From Hoyosella altamirensis (GTDB lineage Bacteria; Actinomycetota; Actinomycetes; Mycobacteriales; Mycobacteriaceae), in assembly GCF_014191505.1 (NCBI RefSeq), contig NZ_JACHWS010000001.1, positions 372,001-436,000 on the forward strand: a stretch of DNA of 64,000 bases, in the 5' to 3' direction. The notes under the pieces are model-generated. The model was not told where the DNA came from. It ran no database searches and worked only from the letters and a program-made list of their open reading frames with translations. Positions 1 to 9,654 of this stretch are shown here, in pieces. The translations under genes were made by a program, and so were the position numbers. Positions within the stretch are counted from its first letter, which is position 1; each line of letters begins with the position of its first letter.

Positions 1-476
1 ATCGTGGTCAGGGACAGCAGTTCGATGCCGTCGACTGGGTGCAGCGCCAGGTCCCATGCACCGGCCCCGCCCCAATTGTGGGCCAGGAGGTGCACGTGAC
101 CGTTGTCCGCGACCGTCCGCGCAACAGTGGCGATATCGTCCGCGAGCTGGCTCACCGAGTACTCGGCCACACGCTGGGGACGATCGGAGCGTCCGGCACC
201 GCGCATGTCGAACAGCACTACGTGGTATCTGTCCTTAAGCAATTCGGCTACGGGCTCCCAAACGCCGTGGTCATCGGGAAACCCGTGAACGCAAAGCACT
301 GTCGGTTTGGACTGGTCGCCTCGCGTGTATAGCGCCAGTCGGTAGCCATCCGACGTGATCGCCCACTTGTCAGGCTCGGCGGATGGAACGGGCCGCGGTC
401 CCTCCGGCCCTGCAGATTTAACTTCCGCAAGACGTCGGGAACCGCCCGGTCCGGAGGTGTGCTCCGTGTTTGCCAT
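1..476 (-). CDS. alpha/beta hydrolase, epoxide-hydrolase-like N-terminal part (cut by window edge)
   Basis: The reading frame is open from an ATG at 476 down to base 1 (158 codons), so the C-terminus lies outside the window. A Shine-Dalgarno-like AGAGG precedes the ATG. After about 35 disordered residues comes an alpha/beta hydrolase fold: oxyanion-hole HGFP (residues 64-67), FDMRGAGRSD (89-98) and the nucleophile elbow LAHNWGG (131-137). This layout matches epoxide hydrolases and the N-terminal half of mycobacterial EphD. The usual nucleophile in that family is Asp in H-D-W-G; here position 134 is Asn. Activity is therefore doubtful. A C-terminal dehydrogenase domain as in EphD cannot be checked. 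Confidence 0.75.
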   Translation of the reverse strand, partial: MANTEHTSGPGGSRRLAEVKSAGPEGPRPVPSAEPDKWAITSDGYRLALYTRGDQSKPTVLCVHGFPDDHGVWEPVAELLKDRYHVVLFDMRGAGRSDRPQRVAEYSVSQLADDIATVARTVADNGHVHLLAHNWGGAGAWDLALHPVDGIELLSLTT

Positions 477-604
477 GAAGACCTCTATGTCGTTCTCGGC
501 GTGAATATGGCGGCTGCCATTCGTTCGTTACAGGCAGGCTAACGCAGGTTGAGCGTTGCTGCTAGCACCCAGCTAGCGCTGGTAGGTCGTCGCGTCGTGT
601 CTGG

Positions 605-955
605 CTACAGGATCTCCTCGACTGTTTGCGGCGGCCGGGCTAGGCGAACGCCTCGCGGTGTGACGACGATGGGCCGCTCGATGAGGATGGGATGTTCTGC
701 CATCGCGTCGAGCAACGCGTCGTCGCTAGTGTCCGGGTTGTCGAGCCCGAGTTCTTTGTACAGCTTTTCGCGTTTGCGGATGGCCTGCCGGGGCGTGAGC
801 GAGGCCGCGCTGATCATCGAGGCGAGTGCGTCACGTCCCGGTGGGGTGTCGAGGTATTTGACGATTTCGGGTTCGATGCCGGCTTCTCGGATGATCGCAA
901 GGACATTCCGGGACGTCGTGCATCGGGGGTTGTGGTAGATCGTCACATCACTCAT
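605..955 (-). CDS. ArsC/YfgD-family thioredoxin-fold reductase
   Basis: This 116-residue protein has the glutaredoxin-type arsenate reductase signature: YHNPRCTTSRN at the N-terminus, with Cys12 as the expected arsenate-binding or redox cysteine, and HPILIERPIVV around residues 88-98, which carries a conserved Arg. Length and the segment REKLYKELGL resemble E. coli YfgD as much as R773 ArsC (about 141 aa). No arsB, acr3 or arsR lies nearby, so a true arsenic role is not supported by context. It is divergent from the small GntR gene. The family call is firm and the substrate open. Confidence 0.85.
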   Translation of the reverse strand: MSDVTIYHNPRCTTSRNVLAIIREAGIEPEIVKYLDTPPGRDALASMISAASLTPRQAIRKREKLYKELGLDNPDTSDDALLDAMAEHPILIERPIVVTPRGVRLARPPQTVEEIL

Positions 956-1051
956 GAATCAATGATCGCCGACTCGCTCCGGGTTGTCGCCCGAGGGGCG
1001 ATACTTAGCTGTGGCGTCTTGGGCTTCGTGCGGGGCCCCGGGGGAGGTGAG

Positions 1052-1420
1052 GTGCTCGTGCTGCTGTCGATCGATCAGGATTCGTCGATACCGCCCTACG
1101 AGCAGATCTGTACGCAGATCATCGAGCTTGTGCGGCAGGAGAATCTTCCTGCCGGCTGCAAGCTGCCGACGGTCCGGCAGCTAGCGGCAGAACTCGGTAT
1201 CGCACCTAATACCGTTGCCAGGTCCTACCGCGAGCTCGAGGCTGCGGGAGTAATCGAGACGCGGGGCCGGCAGGGGTCATTTGTCGCTGCTGCAGGCGAT
1301 CCCACTCGTTCGCGGGCGCAGACTGCAGCTGTCCGGTATGTCACTGAACTTCGTGGCTGGGGGTTCACGGATGAAGAAATAAGTGGGTTCGTGGCGGCGG
1401 CTTTGCGGGGGCTCGGGTAG
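1052..1420 (+). CDS. short GntR-family transcriptional regulator (YtrA/YhcF type)
   Basis: The product is about 122 residues: a winged helix-turn-helix (IPPYEQICTQIIELV, then LPTVRQLAAELGIAPNTVAR and YRELEAAGVIETRGRQGSFV) and only a short C-terminal tail (VRYVTELRGWGFTDEEI). That is the YtrA/YhcF layout, in which the tail serves for dimerisation rather than effector binding. The open frame extends far upstream without homology. GTG at 1052 and GTG at 1058 both follow GGAGG at 1043-1047; 1058 has the better spacing (10 nt). YtrA-type regulators often control neighbouring ABC transporter genes, but none is seen here. Confidence 0.85.
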   Translation: MLVLLSIDQDSSIPPYEQICTQIIELVRQENLPAGCKLPTVRQLAAELGIAPNTVARSYRELEAAGVIETRGRQGSFVAAAGDPTRSRAQTAAVRYVTELRGWGFTDEEISGFVAAALRGLG

Positions 1421-1450
1421 CGAATTCGGGGCGCGCAATCAGTCCGCCGG

Positions 1451-1822
1451 TCAGGTCACAAACCGGCCGACCGCGACCGCGAGACACAGGACGAAGAGTG
1501 TTCCTGTGAGGGGCATGTAGCTGGAGAGTTCAGCTCGTCGGCGAAGAACAATCATTGCGAGCACGAGCAGGATTGCAAGCCCGACAGCCGCGATGGGGGT
1601 GAGGATCGGGTAGAGACCGGTCGCTTGCGGCAGAACCAGCCCTACTGCTCCCAGGATTTCTACGATGCCGATCGCGCGCACTGCGCCGGGGGAGAACTCC
1701 TGTGCCCAATCGGCACCCTTTTTGAGCACGTACTTCTCGTATGGGGTGGATGTCTTTGTGACGCCACTCATCAGAAACGCCGCAGCGAGGAGGGCAGCTG
1801 GTATCCACAGCACCAGGTCCAT
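1451..1822 (-). CDS. DoxX-like family membrane protein
   Basis: I start at the ATG at 1822 because it is preceded by a strong GGAGGGG ribosome site; a longer frame to 1957 adds only non-hydrophobic residues. The 123-aa product has about four membrane segments (LVLWIPAALLAAAFLMSG; AIGIVEILGAVGLVLP; ILTPIAAVGLAILLVLAMIVL; PLTGTLFVLCLAVAVGRF) and the KYVLKKGADWAQEFSPGAVR loop typical of DoxX_2 proteins. The substrate is unknown. It is followed by a second DoxX-family gene on the opposite strand. Confidence 0.75.
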   Translation of the reverse strand: MDLVLWIPAALLAAAFLMSGVTKTSTPYEKYVLKKGADWAQEFSPGAVRAIGIVEILGAVGLVLPQATGLYPILTPIAAVGLAILLVLAMIVLRRRAELSSYMPLTGTLFVLCLAVAVGRFVT

Positions 1823-1945
1823 GTCCCCTCCTTCAGGGGTTGCGCGGGGTGGGGCAAGTGCTGCCATGTCCGCTTTGTTCACTATGGCGAGAACCGTACG
1901 GTGACGCAACAGTACCTTCAGCCAGCGCGGCTTCTGGACAACTAG

Positions 1946-1975
1946 TTGCTCAGTCAAATAGTGTCGGCGTAGAAT
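1946..1975 (+). promoter_or_regulatory. candidate promoter for the DoxX gene at 2035
   Basis: TTGCTC at 1946-1951 and TAGAAT at 1970-1975 are separated by 18 bp. A start near 1982 would give a leader of about 50 nt carrying the GGAGG ribosome site. Based on hexamer likeness only. Confidence 0.3.
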
Positions 1976-2034
1976 TGATCATGATGGGTAGCCGCGCCGG
2001 GCGGCGTCCCGCTAGTTCGCACAACGGAGGCATC

Positions 2035-2454
2035 ATGGGTACTGGCTGGCACCGTGACATCGCATTGCTGATCGCCCGCGTCGGCATCGGCATCATTTTC
2101 GTTGCCCACGGCTGGCAAAAGCTCAACGATCAGGGAATCGAAGGTGTGCAGGCGTTCTTCACCTCTATCAACGCCCCACTCCCTGAAATCAGTGCCTACG
2201 TCGTTACCTACCTCGAACTCGTAGGAGGGGCACTTCTGATCATCGGTGCTCTCACGCCGCTTGTGGGCTTCCTCTTGTTCTGCGACATGGTTGGGGCGTT
2301 CGTCCTCGTCCACGCCGAGCACGGCGTGTTCGTCAACGACGGGGGTTACGAATTGGTTCTGGCGCTCGGTGTGGGCTCCTTGCTGATCGCTGCCTGCGGA
2401 GCTGGCCGTCTCAGCGTCGACCGGATGATTCCAGGCCTCAACCGATTCTCCTGA
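2035..2454 (+). CDS. DoxX family membrane protein
   Basis: Start is the ATG at 2035, just after ACGGAGGCATC; an upstream in-frame ATG at 1984 would add a basic stretch without support. The 139-aa product has four membrane segments and the DoxX core: LLIARVGIGIIFVAHGWQKL near the N-terminus, TYLELVGGALLIIGALTP in the middle and a final helix YELVLALGVGSLLIAACG. DoxX proteins in mycobacteria can form membrane oxidoreductase complexes with SodA and SseA, but those partners are not in this window. Confidence 0.85.
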   Translation: MGTGWHRDIALLIARVGIGIIFVAHGWQKLNDQGIEGVQAFFTSINAPLPEISAYVVTYLELVGGALLIIGALTPLVGFLLFCDMVGAFVLVHAEHGVFVNDGGYELVLALGVGSLLIAACGAGRLSVDRMIPGLNRFS

Positions 2455-2470
2455 CGACCCAACCGCCCGG

Positions 2471-4072
2471 TCAACGCCAGCTAGGCAACCACAACTGGCG
2501 CTGCCACATCTCTGGCGTGATCGGTAGCGCCGTCAAGATGGGGTACAGCCAGACGAAGTTGACGACAACAACCGCGAGGTAGCCGCACACCACGAGCAAG
2601 CCAAGCTGCTGACGCTCCGGCGGCTGACCTCGGCGGCCAAGTACTTCGCCAAGCGTCAACGCGAAAATCATGATGATAAAAGGTGCCATCGGAGCGGCGT
2701 AGAAGTAGTACATCTGCCGGTCCAGAGTCATGAACCAGGGCACCAGTACCGCAGCGTAGCCGGTGAGGGCCGCAGCGTAGCGCCAGTCGCGACAGGTGAT
2801 GACCTTCCACAGGGACCACCCCAGAACGGGAAGCGTAAGCCACCATAGTGCTGGCGTGCCGACAAGCATGACCGCGCGAACACATTCATTCGCACTGCAG
2901 CCCGAGATGTCCTCGCCCTGCGCAAAGTAGTACAGCATGGGCCGCAGCCCCATCGGCCACGTCCACGGCTTGGACTCCCACGGATGAATGTGGCCTTCGG
3001 TGTTGGTCAGCCCCGTGTGGAACCCCAGAACGTTGCCGTGGTTGTACCACAGGGCACGCAGCGAATCGGGCAGAAAGCTCCACATGCCGCCCTCGCCGAT
3101 GGTGCGCCCAACCGCGTGGCGGTCAACTGCGGTTTCGCTGGAAAACCATGCCCAGTAACTTGCGACATAGACGCCCACAGGTACGGCGACGAGTGCCCAC
3201 AAGCCCGGAACCACATCGCGCGCAGCCGTCCCCACGATGGGCTGCCGCACGCCGAAGCGGTAACGGGCGGCGAGGTCGAATGCGACCGCCATCAGTCCGA
3301 AGAAGACTATGACATAGATCCCGGACCACTTCGTGGCACATGCCAGCCCGAGCAGCACACCCGCACCGAATCGCCACCAGCGCACCCCCATCCGCGGCCC
3401 AAACGGGGTCTGGCTGATACGCCCCTCCGCGTAAACGCGCGCGTACCGGCGCTGAACGTCATCACGATCGACGATTAGACACCCGAAAGCAGCGACGACG
3501 AAAAGCACGAGGAAGATGTCCAGCATGCCCATCCGCGACGTCACGAAGGTGACGCCATCGACGAGAATGAGGACACCGGCGATCGCGCCGACGAGCGTCG
3601 ATCTCGCGAGACGGCGAGTGATACGGGTGACCAGGAGGACAAGAACGACCCCCGCGACCGCAGCAGAGAACCTCCAGCCCCACGCGGAGTAGCCAAACAG
3701 TGCTTCGCCAAATGCGATGAGCTGTTTACCGACCGGCGGATGCACGACTAGCCCATACGCCGGGTTATCCTCCACCCAGCCGCCTCGCAGCATCTGCCAT
3801 GCCTGCGTGACGTAGTGCTTCTCATCGAACACCGGCGTGCCGGCGTCTGTGGGGGACTGGAGCCCCGTAAATCGTGTGAGGGCCGCAAGGAAAGTCAGAA
3901 ATCCGGCGACGAGCCACCCGCGAAGCGTGTCGGTGGGCATCGGATCGTAGGGCGGCGTCCGTGTTCCCGGACTGGAAATCGGTGCTGCTGGTGAGGCTGC
4001 ACGGGGGGAAGGGTGCTGTGAACCTCGCGCAGCGTGAGCTGGCGGTCTTCGGGCAGCACTGAGCACGGGCAC
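2471..4072 (-). CDS. pmt: dolichyl-phosphate-mannose--protein mannosyltransferase (PMT family)
   Basis: A 533-residue integral membrane glycosyltransferase of the GT39 family that transfers mannose from polyprenyl-phosphate-mannose to secreted proteins. After a disordered Pro-rich N-terminus (about 45 aa) comes a first helix and then the catalytic loop with the acidic pair TPVFDEKHY (about residue 82), followed by about ten more helices and HPPVGK. The C-terminus WQRQLWLPSWR is typical of actinobacterial PMT. It is divergent from rsmI, the same pairing as Rv1002c/Rv1003. GTG at 4072 is the longest start; ATG at 3940 would still keep all helices. Confidence 0.9.
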   Translation of the reverse strand: MPVLSAARRPPAHAARGSQHPSPRAASPAAPISSPGTRTPPYDPMPTDTLRGWLVAGFLTFLAALTRFTGLQSPTDAGTPVFDEKHYVTQAWQMLRGGWVEDNPAYGLVVHPPVGKQLIAFGEALFGYSAWGWRFSAAVAGVVLVLLVTRITRRLARSTLVGAIAGVLILVDGVTFVTSRMGMLDIFLVLFVVAAFGCLIVDRDDVQRRYARVYAEGRISQTPFGPRMGVRWWRFGAGVLLGLACATKWSGIYVIVFFGLMAVAFDLAARYRFGVRQPIVGTAARDVVPGLWALVAVPVGVYVASYWAWFSSETAVDRHAVGRTIGEGGMWSFLPDSLRALWYNHGNVLGFHTGLTNTEGHIHPWESKPWTWPMGLRPMLYYFAQGEDISGCSANECVRAVMLVGTPALWWLTLPVLGWSLWKVITCRDWRYAAALTGYAAVLVPWFMTLDRQMYYFYAAPMAPFIIMIFALTLGEVLGRRGQPPERQQLGLLVVCGYLAVVVVNFVWLYPILTALPITPEMWQRQLWLPSWR

Positions 4073-4082
4073 CCGATGATCG

Positions 4083-4096
4083 TAGGCTGTATCACC
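4083..4096 (+). promoter_or_regulatory. -10-like TAGGCT directly before rsmI (leaderless candidate)
   Basis: TAGGCT at 4083-4088 lies 8 nt before the ATG at 4097, and no ribosome-binding sequence is present. The same hexamer and spacing precede metG and the gluconate regulator, which supports leaderless transcripts. Confidence 0.5.
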
Positions 4097-4936
4097 ATGG
4101 CCGGACAGCTTGTACTCGCCGCTACACCACTCGGTGACGTTCGTGATGCGTCACCCCGACTCATGGAATTGTTGCGTGACGCCGACGTCATCGCGGCTGA
4201 GGACACCCGCCGAACCCGGCAGCTCGCCGCCGCGCTCGGCGTTTCGCTGACCGCGAAGGTCGTGAGTTTCTACGACCATGTGGAAAGGACGCGGCTCCCA
4301 CTCCTCGTCGAGGAGGTCGCCCGCGGGCACATCGTGCTGCTGGTGACCGATGCGGGGATGCCGTCGATCAGTGATCCGGGCTACCGGCTGGTGGCGGCGT
4401 GCGCTGAACGCGGACTATCCGTCACGTGTCTCCCCGGTCCCTCTGCGGTAACGACCGCGCTGGCGCTTTCTGGGTTGCCTGTGGATCGGTTCTGTTTTGA
4501 TGGTTTCCCGCCGCGCAAGCAGGGCGCGCGGCGCGAGTTCTTCAACGGGTTGCGGGACGAACCGCGTGCGTGCGTGTTCTTCGAAGCGCCGCACCGTCTT
4601 TCAGAGTGCCTCGATGACGCTGTCAGCGTGCTCGGTCCGCAGCGGCGCGCTGCGGTGTGCCGCGAACTCACCAAGACGTACGAGGAAGTGAAGAGAGGCA
4701 CACTTCGTGAGCTTGCCGACTGGGCGAAGGGACACGTACGCGGCGAGATCACCGTGGTGCTCGAAGGCGCGCAACCCGCTGCGCGGAGTGTTGGCGATCA
4801 GGTCGCAGACGTCGAACGTCTGGTGACGGCCGGCAGCAGGCTGAAGGAGGCGTGCGCTGTGATCGCGGAACGGGCCGGTGTGTCGAAACGAGAACTGTAC
4901 GACGCGGTGCTCGCGCAGCGGACGTCAGCGGAGTGA
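4097..4936 (+). CDS. rsmI: 16S rRNA (cytidine-1402-2'-O)-methyltransferase RsmI
   Basis: The 279-residue product has the tetrapyrrole-methylase fold of RsmI, which 2'-O-methylates C1402 in the ribosomal P site. Visible motifs are the N-terminal LVLAATPLGD, AEDTRRTRQL, the glycine-rich VTDAGMPSISDPGYRLV, and CLPGPSAVTTALALSGLP, all diagnostic. I use the ATG at 4097, where homology begins. The last 12 bases overlap the end of pabB on the opposite strand. Confidence 0.95.
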   Translation: MAGQLVLAATPLGDVRDASPRLMELLRDADVIAAEDTRRTRQLAAALGVSLTAKVVSFYDHVERTRLPLLVEEVARGHIVLLVTDAGMPSISDPGYRLVAACAERGLSVTCLPGPSAVTTALALSGLPVDRFCFDGFPPRKQGARREFFNGLRDEPRACVFFEAPHRLSECLDDAVSVLGPQRRAAVCRELTKTYEEVKRGTLRELADWAKGHVRGEITVVLEGAQPAARSVGDQVADVERLVTAGSRLKEACAVIAERAGVSKRELYDAVLAQRTSAE

Positions 4937-6169
4937 CGCCGAAGGGGTGAGGCCGACGATCGTCGCTGCCTTGTCGACGCACTCCTTCCATTCGCGGTCC
5001 GGGACAGAATCGATGGTGATGCCACCCCCGACGCCGAGTCGGCACTGGCCGTCGGCAGTGAATTCGACGGTCCTGATCGCCACATTCAGTTCGAGTCCTG
5101 CGACGGGAGAGTGGAACCCGACGGTGCCGCAGTACACGCCGCGCGGGGAGGGCTCCCAGCGCTGCAACAGGGTTCGGGCACGATGTTTCGGCGTTCCGGT
5201 GACAGAAGCTGGCGGGAACGTTGCCTCGAGCAGATCGCGCACTGGTATGCCGTCGTCGATGTGGGCTTGCACAGTGGAGACTAAATGCCACACCCCCGGT
5301 GCGGGATAGACACCGAGGAGGTCAGTGACGGTTACTGAGCCGGAGTCGGCGAGTCTGCCGAGGTCGTTCCGGACGAGGTCGACGATCATCACGTTCTCCG
5401 CAACGTCCTTCACCGAGCTGCGCAGCAGCGCAGGGTCGGCGTCGATCGGCAGCGTCCCCTTGATCGGGCTGGATTTCACGATTCGGCCCTTACGGGACAG
5501 GAATAGTTCTGGCGAAAGTGAGGCGACAGAGCCCCAGGCGCCCTGGAGGAAAGCTGCTTTCGCCGGCTGCGTCGCGGTGATCGCGTCGGTGAAGAAGTCG
5601 AGCGGATCGCCCTCGAACTTCCCGGTGTAATGCCCGCACACGCATGCTTGATACACCTCGCCGGCCCTGATGGCCTCGAGGCACGACTCGACCCCATACC
5701 TATGTGCTTCTCGGCTTGGCGGTTCCCAATGGCAGGACCATGCAGATGACGGGGGAAGTGCAGGCGACAGGACGAGGCGGCGCAGCCAATCGGGACAGAC
5801 TGCGCCGCTGAGAGACTCGAACCACCAGGTACCGCTCCTGTCCAGACGCAGCACGCTGTCCGTGAAGCCGCCCGCCATCTGCGGGAGGGGACCTGTCGCG
5901 CCGTCTGGACCAGTGTCTGGGTACGACAAGTAACCGAACCATCCGCCCCCCACTGCGTCTCCTGGCGCGGCGACGGTGTCGGTTTCGCCAAAGGGATGCG
6001 GAGAGTTGTCGGTGTGCGTGGCGAGTTCGGGAGCGATGATGGCGAGGGAACCGAACCAGTTTCCGGTGACCGCCGCGGGCGGTGGCGCACCAGTTTTCTG
6101 GGCGCGCGAAGCTAGCGCCCGCAGAACCTCCGCGGCACGGGAACCTTCACCGATGCGCTCACATCGCAC
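4925..6169 (-). CDS. pabB: aminodeoxychorismate synthase component I / anthranilate synthase-like
   Basis: A 414-aa chorismate-binding enzyme. The C-terminal half carries the family core: YQACVCGHYTG, PELFLSRKGRIVKSSPIKGT with the PIKGT lysine typical of PabB, ENVMIVDLVRNDLGR, and the final block FPPASVTGTPKHRA ... YCGTVGFHSP. PIKGT (rather than PIAGT) points to 4-amino-4-deoxychorismate synthesis for folate. It follows a DUF2786 gene by 19 bp on the same strand, probably co-transcribed. The start is GTG at 6169. The usual YQ(A/V)NL motif reads YQACV here. No pabA or pabC is adjacent. Confidence 0.9.
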   Translation of the reverse strand: MRCERIGEGSRAAEVLRALASRAQKTGAPPPAAVTGNWFGSLAIIAPELATHTDNSPHPFGETDTVAAPGDAVGGGWFGYLSYPDTGPDGATGPLPQMAGGFTDSVLRLDRSGTWWFESLSGAVCPDWLRRLVLSPALPPSSAWSCHWEPPSREAHRYGVESCLEAIRAGEVYQACVCGHYTGKFEGDPLDFFTDAITATQPAKAAFLQGAWGSVASLSPELFLSRKGRIVKSSPIKGTLPIDADPALLRSSVKDVAENVMIVDLVRNDLGRLADSGSVTVTDLLGVYPAPGVWHLVSTVQAHIDDGIPVRDLLEATFPPASVTGTPKHRARTLLQRWEPSPRGVYCGTVGFHSPVAGLELNVAIRTVEFTADGQCRLGVGGGITIDSVPDREWKECVDKAATIVGLTPSASLR

Positions 6170-6188
6170 TGGTTAAGAGTGGCACGCG

Positions 6189-7682
6189 TCAGGACGCCCC
6201 TTCGAGCGCTACCCCCGCTGGCTGCAAAACAGCCTGGTCGGCCGCGACCTTACCGGCAATCCAGCCGCGAGCATCCATGGGAGATGCTGTTTGCTTCTCT
6301 GTCCTCGGAAACAGGCGCTCGAATTCTGCGTTCACCGCTTCGTTCTGCGCCGCCAAGATTGGGAGCAGCCGTTTTCCGTTGCGCCGCGCGCGTTTCGCGG
6401 CCCGCGCCGTGGTTTCCTCGCCGACTTCCTGAAGCCGCTGGCCGACACGAACCGCGAAGGCAAACAGGAACGCCCGCCGGAAGCTCGCGGTTCTCGTGGA
6501 ACCATCTTCGCTGTCACGGCCGAGTTCAGTCATCGCATGAGTCGCCTGGACGAGCACCGAGGTGTACAGCATTTCGACCTGCCGCAAGTCGACCGGGGTA
6601 CCCACGGCGGTTGCCACCGCGTATTCCGCGTCCCAAACGACACGCACCCGGTTGGCCAGACTTATCTCGTGGAGCAGGTGAACCTTCGCTTTTGTGTATG
6701 GATTGTCGATGTGGATCCGTGTCGTGAGAACGTCGGCACGCGAGTGTTCTGATCGCAGCAACGCTGAATCAATCGCGTACCGCGTCATGAGTTCCTGCGC
6801 CTTGGCGGTGAAAGCCTCGGCTTCACCGGAATAGGTTGTCGCCTCAGCTTTCGCGAGTAGACCGCGAACCTTGTTCAGCACCCGCGAATCAACTGGTCCG
6901 GAGCGCTGGGCGCGCGGAGCGGCGTCGGCCCGCTGCTCTGGCCACTGCGAGGGAGGAGTGCACACTTGCGGCCAGACCGGCAGATCATGCCACCGGCCGA
7001 TCAGCGTGAGGACAGCCGACCAGTCCGTCTGGAGTGGGGGCTCGCCCCCGAGCGCAAGCAGATATGGCCGGTTACCGGGGTTACGGATCGCTGCCCATCG
7101 CATGGTTTCCGCAAGGTCCGGGCAGGCTGCGGCGACGTCATCAAGCTGCTCCACCCACGAGAGCGGCGCCCGCTGCGACGCGTTCGTCAGCGCAGCCTGG
7201 AAGGCGACTGTCGCGACGGCAAGCTCTGCCACGTGCTGAGGGTGCGCGCGTTCGACAACGTGAATTACGTCTCGCGGCTGCCAGCCGTGCTCGTAGAGCG
7301 ACTCCATCGCTGAAAGGAGAATGTCCGACGCGACCCGGGTGGCTAGCCACGGTTCACGGCCCGCATCGATCTGCGCGAGTTGTTCCGCGACACGTTCCGC
7401 GCTGAGCGTGCCGCCACGGCGGCCCCGCTGCCGCTTGATGGTCGCCTCGGCGCCAGTGAGGATCATTTCGTGAACGAGTGTGTGGGGATCCGCGCCCGGA
7501 CTGGTGAAGCGGCCGGGCCAATTCCACTGCTCTTCGGTACCGTTGCTGGGCTGCTGCGTTTCTGACCACCGGGCAGACGAAGCTTTACCGTGTCCGTCGG
7601 CACTCGGCTTCGAACGTCCGCGTGAGCTCTGGCCGGGACGCGTGGTCCGCGCGCGTCGGGATCGCTCAGTGGTGTTCCCCAT
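6189..7682 (-). CDS. DUF2786 domain protein
   Basis: I place the start at the ATG at 7682 (MGNTTERS); the open frame reaches 7877 but adds unrelated sequence. The 497-aa product has a disordered basic N-terminus, a helical middle region (residues 80-280) and the DUF2786 helix pair [25 protein letters not shown] (about 285-310) followed by [15 protein letters not shown]. The last 180 residues form the companion domain usual for this family in actinobacteria ([19 protein letters not shown]...). Function is not established for the family. It is divergent from metG and upstream of pabB. Confidence 0.8.
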   Translation of the reverse strand: MGNTTERSRRARTTRPGQSSRGRSKPSADGHGKASSARWSETQQPSNGTEEQWNWPGRFTSPGADPHTLVHEMILTGAEATIKRQRGRRGGTLSAERVAEQLAQIDAGREPWLATRVASDILLSAMESLYEHGWQPRDVIHVVERAHPQHVAELAVATVAFQAALTNASQRAPLSWVEQLDDVAAACPDLAETMRWAAIRNPGNRPYLLALGGEPPLQTDWSAVLTLIGRWHDLPVWPQVCTPPSQWPEQRADAAPRAQRSGPVDSRVLNKVRGLLAKAEATTYSGEAEAFTAKAQELMTRYAIDSALLRSEHSRADVLTTRIHIDNPYTKAKVHLLHEISLANRVRVVWDAEYAVATAVGTPVDLRQVEMLYTSVLVQATHAMTELGRDSEDGSTRTASFRRAFLFAFAVRVGQRLQEVGEETTARAAKRARRNGKRLLPILAAQNEAVNAEFERLFPRTEKQTASPMDARGWIAGKVAADQAVLQPAGVALEGAS

Positions 7683-7805
7683 GGGACCGCAGTATGCCTG
7701 TTCTTGTCGGAAAGGTGTGGGATGCGCCCCGGCTAAGCCCCATTCTCGGCGCGCTATCTGCCCGCGCGAATCTGGCCGGGTTGGGAATCCGGCACCCTCA
7801 ACGAA

Positions 7806-7818
7806 TAGGCTGGAACGC
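7806..7818 (+). promoter_or_regulatory. -10-like TAGGCT before metG (leaderless candidate)
   Basis: TAGGCT at 7806-7811 stands 7 nt before the metG ATG, without a ribosome site. The upstream -35 is not clear. Confidence 0.5.
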
Positions 7819-9654
7819 ATGTCTACCCGAGTTCTCACGGCGGTTGCCTGGCCGTACACGAATGGCCCGCGCCACATTGGGCACGTGTCCGGTTTCGGTG
7901 TTCCGTCCGACGTCTTTGCTCGTTACCAGCGCATGGTGGGCAACGACGTGCTGATGATCTCGGGGACGGATGAGCATGGCACGCCGATCCTTGTGCAGGC
8001 TGACCAGGAGGGCACCACGCCACGTGAGCTCGCGGATCGCTACAACCGCGTCATCGTTGAAGACCTTGCCGGGCTCGGTCTGAGCTACGACTTGTTCACC
8101 CGCACGACTACGCGCAACCATTACGCGGTGGTGCAGGAACTTTTCCGAACCCTCCACAAGAACGGTTACCTCGTTCCGAAGACAACGACAGGTGCGATCA
8201 GCCCGTCAACGGGCCGCACATTGCCGGACCGCTACGTCGAAGGCACCTGTCCGATCTGTGGGTACGACGGTGCACGGGGCGACCAGTGCGACAACTGTGG
8301 TAACCAGCTCGACCCCATCGATTTGCTGAACCCGAGGTCGAAGCTCAACGGCGAGACGCCGAAGTTCGTCGAAACGGAGCACTTTTTCCTGGACTTGCCC
8401 GCGCTCGCCGACGCGCTGGGACTGTGGCTCAAGGGGCGCACGGACTGGCGCCCCAATGTGCTGCGCTTCAGCCTGAACCTCATCGATAACCTCCGCCCGC
8501 GAGCGATGAGCCGCGATATCGACTGGGGCGTACCGATCCCGCTGGACGGCTGGTCGAACCGCCCTGACAAGAAGCTGTACGTCTGGTTCGATGCCGTCAT
8601 CGGCTACTTGTCGGCAAGCATCGAGTGGGCAGCGCGCACCGGCGATCCGGAGGCGTGGCGCAAATGGTGGACTGACCCTGAAGCTGTCAGCTACTACTTT
8701 ATGGGCAAGGACAACATCACGTTCCACTCGCAGATCTGGCCTGCGGAACTGCTCGGATATTCGGGCCGTGGCGCGCGCGGCGGGTCAGCGGGACCGCTCG
8801 GTGATCTGAACCTCCCCACCGAAGTGGTGTCGAGTGAGTTCCTGACGATGAGTGGATCAAAATTCTCGACGAGCCGCGGCACCGTCATCTACGTGCGCGA
8901 CTTCTTGCGTGATTTCGGGGCCGACCCACTGCGGTACTTCATCGCGGTGGCAGGCCCAGAATCGCAAGACACCGACTTCACCTGGGATGAGTTCATTCGC
9001 CGCACGAACTTCGAACTCGCGAACGAGTGGGGCAACCTCGTCAACCGTTCCGTCTCGATGGCACACAAGAACTTCGGGGAGATCCCGGCGCCAGCCACGC
9101 TGACCGATTTCGACGTCGAACTGCTGCGCACGGCCGAGGCGGCTTTCGAAACGGCTGGGCAGCATCTGCAGCGGAGCCGTTTCCGCGCTGCCGCCAATGA
9201 GGGCATGCGGGTGGTCACTGCCGCCAACAAATACATTTCTGCGCTCGAGCCGTGGAAGCTCGCGAAGGATCCAGATCAGCGTGACCGGCTCGCGACTGTG
9301 CTGCACACCTCGCTGCAGGTGGTGTCGGACGCGAATGCGCTGCTGACCCCGTTCTTGCCGCATTCGGCGCAGAAGGTGCATGAACTGTTAGGCGGTGAGG
9401 GGGTCTGGGCCGCGCAGCCGGAGATCCGCGAGGTTGCTGACGACACCACGCAGGTGGAGCCTGTAGGTGTGAACCTGCCGGAGGCGGGGCGGAGTTACCC
9501 GGTTTTGATGGGTGATTACGCCAGCGAGCAGGCCCGGTGGGGCCGCGGAGACATCAAGCCCGGAACCAAGTTGTCGAAGCCAACGCCACTGTTCACCAAG
9601 CTTGACCCGGTCCTGGGCGAAACCGGACCCGAATGGGCGCCGATCACCAAATGA
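7819..9654 (+). CDS. metG: methionyl-tRNA synthetase
   Basis: The class I aminoacyl-tRNA synthetase charges tRNA-Met. The 611-aa product begins [25 protein letters not shown], which contains the HIGH-type motif (HIGH at about residues 19-22), then GTDEHGTPI, a zinc knuckle with CPICG and CDNCG (about residues 145-165), and KMSKS-like [11 protein letters not shown] near residue 350. The C-terminal anticodon-binding helices follow, and no dimerisation (tRBD) domain is present, as in mycobacterial MetRS. The open frame upstream of 7819 has no homology. The stop overlaps the tatD start by 4 nt. Confidence 0.97.
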   Translation: MSTRVLTAVAWPYTNGPRHIGHVSGFGVPSDVFARYQRMVGNDVLMISGTDEHGTPILVQADQEGTTPRELADRYNRVIVEDLAGLGLSYDLFTRTTTRNHYAVVQELFRTLHKNGYLVPKTTTGAISPSTGRTLPDRYVEGTCPICGYDGARGDQCDNCGNQLDPIDLLNPRSKLNGETPKFVETEHFFLDLPALADALGLWLKGRTDWRPNVLRFSLNLIDNLRPRAMSRDIDWGVPIPLDGWSNRPDKKLYVWFDAVIGYLSASIEWAARTGDPEAWRKWWTDPEAVSYYFMGKDNITFHSQIWPAELLGYSGRGARGGSAGPLGDLNLPTEVVSSEFLTMSGSKFSTSRGTVIYVRDFLRDFGADPLRYFIAVAGPESQDTDFTWDEFIRRTNFELANEWGNLVNRSVSMAHKNFGEIPAPATLTDFDVELLRTAEAAFETAGQHLQRSRFRAAANEGMRVVTAANKYISALEPWKLAKDPDQRDRLATVLHTSLQVVSDANALLTPFLPHSAQKVHELLGGEGVWAAQPEIREVADDTTQVEPVGVNLPEAGRSYPVLMGDYASEQARWGRGDIKPGTKLSKPTPLFTKLDPVLGETGPEWAPITK

